A stretch of 64,000 nt of DNA from Macrostomum hystrix. Its lineage: Eukaryota > Platyhelminthes > Macrostomidae. The position numbers and the translations under genes were made by a program. The notes under the pieces were generated by a model. The model searched no databases, was not told the DNA's origin, and saw nothing but the letters and a program-made list of their open reading frames with translations. Shown here in pieces: positions 57,501 to 64,000 of the stretch (position 1 is its first letter; each line of letters starts with the position of its first letter). The stretch is from contig CATNEN010000001.1 in the NCBI GenBank assembly GCA_950097015.1, positions 4,697,001-4,761,000 of the forward strand, given 5' to 3'.

Positions 57501-60500
57501 CACTAATCCCCAATCCTTCAGTCACTAATCCCCAATCCTTCAGACACTAATCCCCAATCCTTCAGACACTAAACCACAATTCTTCAGACACTAATCCCCA
57601 ATTCTTCAGACACTTATCCCAATTCTTCAGACACAAATTCCCAATTCTTCAGACACAAATTCCCAATTCTTCAGACACAAACTCAGGCATAATCCCCAAT
57701 ACTTCAGACACAAATTCCCAATTCTTCAGACACAAACTCAGGCATAATCCCCAATACTTCAGATACAAACTCAGGCATAATCCCCAATACTTCAGACACA
57801 AACTCAGGCATAATCCCCAATACTTCAGGCACAAACTCAGGCATAATCCCCAATACTTCAGGCACAAACTCAGGCATAATCCCCAATACTTCAGGCACAA
57901 ACTCAGGCATAATCCCCAATACTTCAGGCACAAACTCAGGCACAATCCCCAATACTTCAGGCACAAACTCAGGCATAATCCCCAATACTTCAGACACAAA
58001 CTCAGGCATAATCCCCAATACTTCAGGCACAAACTCAGGCATAATCCCCAATACTTCAGACACAAACTCAGGCATAATCCCCAATACTTCAGGCACAAAC
58101 TCAGGCATAATCCCCAATACTTCAGACACAAACTCAGGCATAATCCCCAATACTTCAGGCACAAACTCAGGCATAATCCCCAATACTTCAGGCACAAACT
58201 CAGGCACAATCCCCAATACTTCAGGCACAAACTCAGGCATAATCCCCAATACTTCAGACACAAACTCAGGCATAATCCCCAATACTTCAGACACAAACTC
58301 AGGCACAATCCCCAATACTTCAGACACAAACTCAGGCATAATCCCCAATACTTCAGATACAAACTCAGGCATAATCCCCAATACTTCAGATACAAACTCA
58401 GGCATAATCCCCAATACTTCAGATACAAACTCAGGCATAATCCCCAATACTTCAGGCACAAACTCAGGCATAATCCCCAATACTTCAGATACAAACTCAG
58501 GCATAATCCCCAATACTTCAGATACAAACTCAGGCATAATCCCCAATACTTCAGACACAAACTCAGGCATAATCCCCAATACTTCAGATACAAACTCAGG
58601 CATAATCCCCAATACTTCAGACACAAACTCAGGCATAATCCCCAATACTTCAGATACAAACTCAGGCATAATCCCCAATACTTCAGATACAAACTCAGGC
58701 ATAATCCCCAATACTTCAGACACAAACTCAGGCATAATCCCCAATACTTCAGACACAAACTCAGGCATAATCCCCAATACTTCAGACACAAACTCAGGCA
58801 TAATCCCCAATACTTCAGACACAAACTCAGGCATAATCCCCAATACTTCAGACACAAACTCAGGCATAATCCCCAATACTTCAGACACAAACTCAGGCAT
58901 AATCCCCAATACTTCAGACACAAACTCAGGCATAATCTCCAATACTTCAGACACAAACTCAGGCATAATCCCCAATACTTCAGACACAAACTCAGGCATA
59001 ATCCCCAATACTTCAGACACAAACTCAGGCATAATCCCCAATACTTCAGACACAAACTCAGGCATAATCCCCAATACTTCAGACACAAACTCAGGCATAA
59101 TCCCCAATACTTCAGACACAAACTCAGGCATAATCCCCAATACTTCAGACACAAACTCAGGCATAATCCCCAATACTTCAGACACAAACTCAGGCATAAT
59201 CCCCAATACTTCAGACACAAACTCAGGCATAATCCCCAATACTTCAGACACAAACTCAGGCATAATCCCCAATACTTCAGACACAAACTCAGGCATAATC
59301 CCCAATACTTCAGACACAAACTCAGGCATAATCCCCAATACTTCAGACACAAACTCAGGCATAATCCCCAATACATCAGATACAAACTCAGGCATAATCC
59401 CCAATACTTTAGATACAAACTCAGGCATAATCCCCAATACTTCAGACACAAACTCAGGCATAATCCCCAATACTTCAGATAAAAACTCAGGCATAATCCC
59501 TAATACTTCAGACACAAACTCAGGCATAATCCCCAATACTTTAGATACAAACTCAGGCATAATCCCCAATACTTCAGACACAAACTCAGGCATAATCCCC
59601 AATACTTCAGACACAAACTCAGGCATAATCCCCAATACTTCAGACACAAACTCAGGCATAATCCCCAATACTTCAGATACAAACTTCAGGCATAACCCTC
59701 AATCCTTCAGGCCCAACCGCAATGCTTCAGGCGCATGAGACTCTGACCCATGAGGAAGGAGAGCAATCCAGCAGTTGTGTACATGTTGATCTGCAGGGCG
59801 GCCGAGTGTACAGGTCCCGGATAGCCCAACAGAGTGAAAACTGCTTGGACTGCTGGGCCAACAATGAAGCCAAGAGACTGGCAGATGGACACTTTGGCCA
59901 TGACTTCAGTTCTCTCGGCCACCGTGGTAGCACCGGAGACAAAGCTCCGAATGACCGCTCCATTGCCGGCGCCCAGACCAATCACAAAGCGAGCAGCTAG
60001 CAGAACAAATCGACGATTGGTTGGAAAGGCGTGTACATAGGCGTACAGGGCGCTGCCAACCAAGCTTATCACCAGCGAGATTAGGATTGGAGTCTTGGCC
60101 TGTTTCATCACATTGAACAGTAGGCCCAGGATAGGACTGGCGATAAACTGGCCTAGACTAAAGGCTGCCACAACCCAGCCAAGGAAGGCCTCATTTGATT
60201 GGCTGTCAACCTGAGCGTGTTTTTTATTGGCTAGGACTGAGATTCACAATTCCAGATAGCTGGATATTTATATTAAAAGACTTACCTGCTGTAGATAGGG
60301 CCAAATCGAAGACAAACAGATTGAGAAACCCAAGCTAGAAATGAAGAATGTGATGTAGCACAGCCTGATAGATTTCCAGCGATAGCTAAAGTCTGTATTG
60401 CTTGCACTTTCCTTCATTCGGGTTACTCTAAAATTGATTTTTTAGATTAAAAGACATTAGATATGTACTGCAACGTATAGTGTCCACTTTGAGTTCATAA

Positions 60501-61011
60501 TTGAGTAGAAAAATACCTACACATTTTACTTAATGTTAGCTACAAATAGATACATATAAATGTAACCATTATAATTATAAATGTTTTTTAAAAGGCAAAA
60601 ATGTAAAGAATAAATGTAAGTAACACACTGTAGCAATAACACCAAAACAGAATATCTGTTATTCATTTTTAGACATTGATTTCGTTATTTAAAATATTAT
60701 TTAAACCTAAGAATTACATTTTTTAATTGTACTCTTACTTTTAGTTTTACTTTTAAAATGTATCTAAAAAACCAAGAATAGAACTAAGAAGCTGTCTATA
60801 TTTTTATAACCATTGCCTTATTTAGTATAAAGTTCACAATCAAAAAGATAATCGTTTCAAAAATACGTAATAAATTGTATCTAAGCTCCGTTGCTCAGGA
60901 TTTTCACGACAATAAAAAAACTTACGAATTGTCATAGTCTGTGGTTGCATCTGAATAAACGCCAGCAAGCAGAGGCGAATCTTCTTCATCTGCGTTGATT
61001 CGATGAGCCAT
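51319..61011 (-). CDS. MFSD8: MFSD8/CLN7-like major facilitator transporter
   Basis: A 541-residue 12-helix transporter (human MFSD8/CLN7, a lysosomal membrane protein, is 518 residues). Eight exons are joined in phase: 60926-61011, 60286-60427, 59748-60210, 57288-57386, 57000-57141, 53175-53309, 52402-52723 and 51319-51555. Shared features include an acidic N-terminus with a DSPLL dileucine-type sorting motif, FSICLSSIWPYLQ in helix 1, SLGQFIASPILGLL, the ARFVIGLGAGNGAVIRSF motif, ALQINMYTT, WNKEQASLYNGIAL, the Cys-bearing luminal loop before helix 9, and TKILGPIRQGVWMG. A Gln run lies in the central cytosolic loop. Introns 3 and 5 are mostly minisatellite. Confidence 0.93.
51692..52062 (-). 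mobile_element. tRNA-derived SINE, family B, well preserved
   Basis: On the minus strand the head reads GTCGGTGCAGAGCGGTTATC (A-box region), then TAAGTTCGATTCTG (B-box). The body of about 280 bases is shared with 40715-41065, and the tail is A/T-rich. It is flanked by AATTTGG at 51685-51691 and 52063-52069, a possible target duplication, although similar words are common in this intron. It lies in MFSD8 intron 7. Confidence 0.85.
52402..52723 (-). CDS. MFSD8: MFSD8 exon 7
   Basis: The acceptor is ATCCATGCAG|TGTGAC. The exon encodes helices 9-10 and the luminal loop with an NMTS N-glycosylation sequon and Cys residues. It ends TKILGPIRQ at donor CAG|GTGAGT, phase 0. Confidence 0.9.
52815..52975 (-). 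mobile_element. SINE family A copy
   Basis: Minus strand: B-box GAGTTCGATTCCCGAC, then CCACTGGAACAATTTGTGTC, GACACTTAACTCTGCATTGC-like sequence and GGCGTCCCCCCAGTCCATGG. It matches 29766-30015. It lies in MFSD8 intron 6. Confidence 0.85.
53110..53172 (-). other. tRNA-like B-box fragment after MFSD8 exon 6
   Basis: The minus strand reads GTCGTTGGTTCGAATCC within 60 bases of the exon 6 donor. This is a perfect B-box core. No A-box was identified, so it is probably a SINE remnant. Confidence 0.5.
53175..53309 (-). CDS. MFSD8: MFSD8 exon 6
   Basis: The acceptor is GTATTTCAG|TATCAT. The exon encodes IMTPLSQVMFAWNKEQASLY and helix 8. The donor is AGAAT|GTGAGT, phase 2. Confidence 0.9.
53755..56900 (+). 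repeat. 28-bp minisatellite of B-box words in MFSD8 intron 5
   Basis: About 112 units of 28 bp. Each contains GGTTCGATTCTATAATACGA or the variants GCTTCGATTCT, CCATAATA, TAGAATA and TAATGCGA, joined by TTCTGTCT. The majority carry GGTTCGATTCT, identical to the B-box of the SINE at 29817. Most units between about 55500 and 56250 carry the GCTTCGATTCT variant. The array degrades at the right end to TGAGATTCTCTGCTTCGATT. Confidence 0.97.
57000..57141 (-). CDS. MFSD8: MFSD8 exon 5
   Basis: The acceptor is CTGTTTAG|ACTCGT. The exon encodes a Gln-rich loop, then helix 7 (ALICVFTFCVLFFNFSTLE). The donor is GAAAC|GTGAGT, phase 2. Confidence 0.88.
57288..57386 (-). CDS. MFSD8: MFSD8 exon 4
   Basis: The acceptor is GATTTCAG|CTATCG. 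The exon encodes the end of helix 6 and the start of the central loop (IGNIILIVLFFKEFFFE). The donor is TATAA|GTGAGT, phase 1. Confidence 0.88.
57455..57670. repeat. 22-bp minisatellite in MFSD8 intron 3
   Basis: About nine units of CCCCAATCCTTCAGACACTA plus AT. It grades into the 33-bp array that follows and appears to be its shorter relative. Confidence 0.88.
57671..59735. repeat. 33-bp minisatellite in MFSD8 intron 3
   Basis: About 61 units of 33 bp: CCCCAATACTTCAGACACAA followed by ACTCAGGCATAAT. The variants GGCACAAAC and GATACAAAC are grouped in blocks. The period is a multiple of three, so 600-codon minus-strand frames appear that are not genes. It ends within about 15 bases of the exon 3 donor. 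Confidence 0.97.
59748..60210 (-). CDS. MFSD8: MFSD8 exon 3
   Basis: The acceptor is CACGCTCAG|GTTGAC. The exon encodes helices 2-6 and ends at FLM plus a split Gly/Ala codon at donor ATGG|GTCAGA, phase 1. The minisatellite comes within about 15 bases of this donor. Confidence 0.9.
60286..60427 (-). CDS. MFSD8: MFSD8 exon 2
   Basis: The acceptor is AATTTTAG|AGTAAC. The exon encodes helix 1 (YITFFISSLGFSICLSS) and ends at WPYLQQ with donor CAG|GTAAGT, phase 0. Confidence 0.92.
60926..61011 (-). CDS. MFSD8: MFSD8 exon 1
   Basis: ATG at 61011-61009. The exon encodes an acidic N-terminus with DSPLL and ends at donor AATTC|GTAAGT, phase 2. Confidence 0.88.
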
Positions 61012-62999
61012 AAAGTATTATTACGAATATGTACTTCTAGATTTCCCTTTAATTTTAGCTAACGCGAATTAGTACATATTACTAAAACTGTTTTTTTCGT
61101 AACGATTATAAATAGTTGTTTAATAGGCAGAGTTAAAAAAACGTAATATGCCATTAAAAATAAGCTAAGTAGTTCCATTCTTTTGTATTATGAGATTAAT
61201 TGTAAAAATATGAGCGTTTATAAATACTAATCTTCATTGTTCAATCTTCATTCTCGTCTAATGTTTAGTTTGTTTAATTTATTAGCCTCATTTACGAGTT
61301 TTATACATGTTGATATTCTAGTACCGAGAAGTAAGAAGTGGATTTTTTATGTATGAAATTCTGATATCGAAGTTTTAGACCAAGAATGAACTAACAGACA
61401 TTTTTAACTTTGCCTGGATAAAAAACCCACGGCTGCTGGCCCCTACATATAAGCCTTAGGTATTTTAACAAGTTATGCATCATCTTTTTAAATTGTTTGT
61501 TGAATACATAAATAACAAAGCAAGACCACAAATCTTAAGTCTTAATTCTTTATGGAGACAATCAGTTTTAGAAGTCGTGCGACCCGAGTTAAGAAGCAAC
61601 TGTTCATTGAGCTGCACATGCTTACCGGCAATACAATACTATGGTGAATATTGTATTTCATAAAAAGAAACAACTTGTTTTTTTCTTACGGAGACAAAAT
61701 AGACAAACAAAATCTTATAAAATTAAAATTCTGCATATTTTCTGAATGAAGCACACACACACACATTTGTTTAATAAAACAGGCATGCAAGATGCAAGAT
61801 ACATGCAAACTTCATACGCTCGTAGTAGATAAAACAATAGTTGAAAAGCAAACACAAAGCGCTACTTGCAATAAATATGACGGCACTGCTTATTTAACAT
61901 GTTTTAAATACTTTTACATACTAATAATACAATGCTATAATTCTTAAGAATTTAAATTTAATACTCAGCTGTGCTTTTTATGAATATGTTTATAGCAAAT
62001 AATTCATTGCACTACAACTTATTAAAAAATTTAGAAAGCGATTTTTACATCAGAAGACTGTTCGCAGAGAAATGGCCTAGCGGCTGCAGTGTAGGAACTA
62101 CAAAGGAAGACAATTGTATATGGTTATTAAAAAATTACGAAAACAAACTACTTTTAATAGTACACCGTACTATTGCTAAAGTAAATAAGCTTAGCAAATA
62201 AATTAAACTAAGGATAGGGAAGAACAATTAATCGAATGGCTAGGTTAGTTTCGAAAATGAAATAAAATAGCTTCAAAAAAACCAATTTCAGCACCGTTTT
62301 GTTTATTCGCTGCTGTTCATTATTGTTAGCTACAGTCAAGAAAAGACAAAAAACTAATTGTTCACTATATATATACAGCAAGCAAAATGAACAAAAGAAT
62401 GAAAGCCATGTTTTGTAAAGTAAAAATCCTATTAATTAATAATAAATGAGGGATTAAAATATTGTGGATTAAACTGCACACCTAGTCACCTATCCCCACT
62501 ATGCTAGAATGAACATGAGTGGGAATCGAACTCGCGATCTTTAGATTAAGTTAGATAAATTTACAAAATGCGCTTTTTAAAGTATTTTTGAGAGCTGTAA
62601 AAACGCTAGAAAAAGTACAACAGCTACTATGTCAACATATTGTTTAACAAAACCTGTTTGCTGAGAAAAGCATTAGATGAATAAAACAAAATATTTCGTA
62701 TCAGTATAACAAACAACTGGAGAGAACTAGGACGAAGAATGGCTATTGAAACATGCTTGTTGTTCAACGAAAAAAGCAGTTATTATTGATATATTACACA
62801 AAATTGAGTAAGCTGATATAACTTGCACATTCATTTAAACAATACATTCTTTTTCAATTAAGTCCTTATTAAAAAATTGTTCGCACGGACAGACTGAAAG
62901 ATATGAAATAATGGCATCGATTCTACGGAGATTTAAAAGTTCAATATTTTAACAGCTATTTCAATACAGGGCGTAACTGTAATAAAGGGAATCCCATGA
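61012..62999. other. Upstream region of MFSD8
   Basis: AT-rich and non-coding. A tRNA-like B-box fragment (minus strand GCGAGTTCGATTCCCACTC, about 62510-62535) lies in it. Short frames at 61475-61663 and 61971-62201 have no recognisable domain. Confidence 0.45.
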
Positions 63000-63017
63000 G
63001 AGGGGAATCCCAGGACG

Positions 63018-63345
63018 GAAAAATCCCATGACAGGAGAATTCAACGCAGGGTAATCCCAGGATGGGGAATCCTACGACGGGAATTCCAGGACAGGGAAAT
63101 CCCATAACAGGTAAATCTTATTCCATAGGATAAGTAAATCCTAATTTTCTGCAATCCTCCAAGAATAGTGAACGAGAGGGATTCTACCATGACAGGAGAG
63201 GAGAATTCAACGCAGGGTAATCCCAGGACAGGGGAATCCCACGACGGGAATTCCAGGACAGGGAAATCCCAAAACTGGTGAATCTCATTCTATAGGATAA
63301 GTAAATCCCAATTATCTGCAATACACCAAGAAGAGTGAAAGAGGG
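63018..63345. repeat. Tandem duplication of a ~165-bp block
   Basis: The block starting GACAGGAGAATTCAACGCAG at about 63030 recurs at about 63190 with the same order of GGGTAATCCCAGGA, ACGGGAATTCCAGGACAGGG and ATAGGATAAGTAAATCC. It also contains shorter GGGAATCCCA repeats. Confidence 0.82.
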
Positions 63346-63351
63346 ATGTGA

Positions 63352-63357
63352 TTTATT
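63352..63357 (-). terminator. Candidate poly(A) signal of TACC
   Basis: AATAAA on the minus strand, about 105 bases after the TACC stop codon, a normal position. Confidence 0.5.
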
Positions 63358-63459
63358 TAATTTAGACGAGATTTATGCTACAGAATTAGAAAAATGCCCA
63401 AATCTTAATTCTTGGAAACGGGAATCCCAAGAAAACAGTAGAGTCCATCATTCCCATGG

Positions 63460-63846
63460 TTACTCAGGCGCCACCTTGTGCAGAAGGGTGTCACAGATGC
63501 TGGTCAGTTCGGCATTCTCCTTAGCTCTCTGGTCTAGTTGGGCTTGCAGATTCTGAGCCTGCAATTCGGCTTTGCGTAAAACAGCCTGCAGTCTGACAGC
63601 TTCGCTCTCCGAGTTGCGCTTCTGTTCTTCGATCACCCGATTGGCCGCGTCCAGCTTCTCCTCGGCGTGGGCCTTGAGGGTCTGGTATTTCTGCTCGTTG
63701 CGCTTCATCCGGGCCTGATATTCCTGTACGCACTTCTTCAGGGTCTCCTCGTTCTTCTTCAAGGCTTCTACTAGGAGCTTGGATTTCTCGAAGCGTCTAT
63801 GGAGATCGGAGAAGGCCTTCTCCACATTGCGAAGGTCTTCCAGGGC
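63460..63846 (-). CDS. TACC: TACC-domain protein, last exon (5' part off window)
   Basis: The C-terminal 128 residues of a transforming acidic coiled-coil protein, which recruits XMAP215/ch-TOG-type microtubule polymerases to centrosomes and spindles. The acceptor is CCTGAAAG|GCCCTG and the exon runs to TAA at 63462-63460. The segment has the family pattern LHRRFEKSK, KKNEETLKKCVQEY, KYQTLKAHAEEKLD and ELTSICDTLLHKV, a continuous heptad coiled coil. The rest of the gene lies beyond the right edge. Confidence 0.9.
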   Translation of the reverse strand, partial: ALEDLRNVEKAFSDLHRRFEKSKLLVEALKKNEETLKKCVQEYQARMKRNEQKYQTLKAHAEEKLDAANRVIEEQKRNSESEAVRLQAVLRKAELQAQNLQAQLDQRAKENAELTSICDTLLHKVAPE

Positions 63847-64000
63847 CTTTCAGGTGGGCGGGATTCGGTTTAAAAAGGAGGATAAAAAACTATTTCCTAG
63901 AAAACTAGCTAACACGAACATTTTTCTATTTTATGCAAGTAAAAAATTTCTAAAATTTATACATAAAAGACGTTTATGACCATTTATGACCAATTCCGCA

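Noticed and set aside
57649-59668. 600-650 codon repeat proteins on the minus strand
   Set aside because: The 33-bp DNA repeat lies wholly inside an intron whose flanking exons join in phase. Two different frames are open across the same DNA.

Overview
The window is animal (metazoan) nuclear DNA. Its genes are split by GT-AG introns and encode animal proteins: a SEPT7/pnut-type septin, an NK4/tinman/Nkx2-5-type homeobox protein, the transporters MFSD10 and MFSD8, and the end of a TACC protein. The lineage cannot be fixed from this sequence. A compact-gene invertebrate, perhaps a spiralian such as a flatworm, is plausible. All exon models below were built by hand from splice signals, reading-frame phase and family similarity.

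Layout. Positions 1-16104 hold the septin gene (minus strand, 3' end off the left edge). Its left-most visible intron contains a 24-bp minisatellite interrupted by a complete 9.2-kb Ty3/Gypsy retrotransposon (803-10008). A hAT-type MITE that itself carries a minisatellite lies just upstream of the septin start (16225-16654). Positions 16.9-23.5 kb are intergenic, with 31-bp and 21-bp minisatellites. Positions 23874-31054 hold the NK4-like homeobox gene (minus). Positions 31-42 kb are gene-free, with four more arrays, two MITE-like inverted-repeat elements and SINE copies. MFSD10 (plus, 42036-49511) and MFSD8 (minus, 51319-61011) are convergent. The last TACC exon (minus, 63460-63846) lies at the right edge.

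The dominant feature is tandem repetition. At least twenty locus-specific minisatellites (periods 14-33 bp) cover roughly 26 kb, about 40% of the window. They fill most introns, often to within tens of bases of a splice site, while the exons stay intact. Several arrays can be tied to other elements. One unit and its flank occur inside a hAT MITE and again in the 5-kb MFSD10 array. One 24-bp unit is shared by the septin and NK4 introns. A 28-bp array in MFSD8 repeats a perfect tRNA/SINE B-box about a hundred times. An array upstream of NK4 repeats a canonical GATA-factor site.

The retrotransposon looks young. Its LTRs appear identical, its three ORFs are open, and its target duplication CTAG lies inside a repeat unit. 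It has a textbook -1 frameshift signal between gag and pol, a 26-residue peptide repeat inside pol, and an unrecognised third ORF after pol. At least two tRNA-derived SINE families are present in more than one copy.
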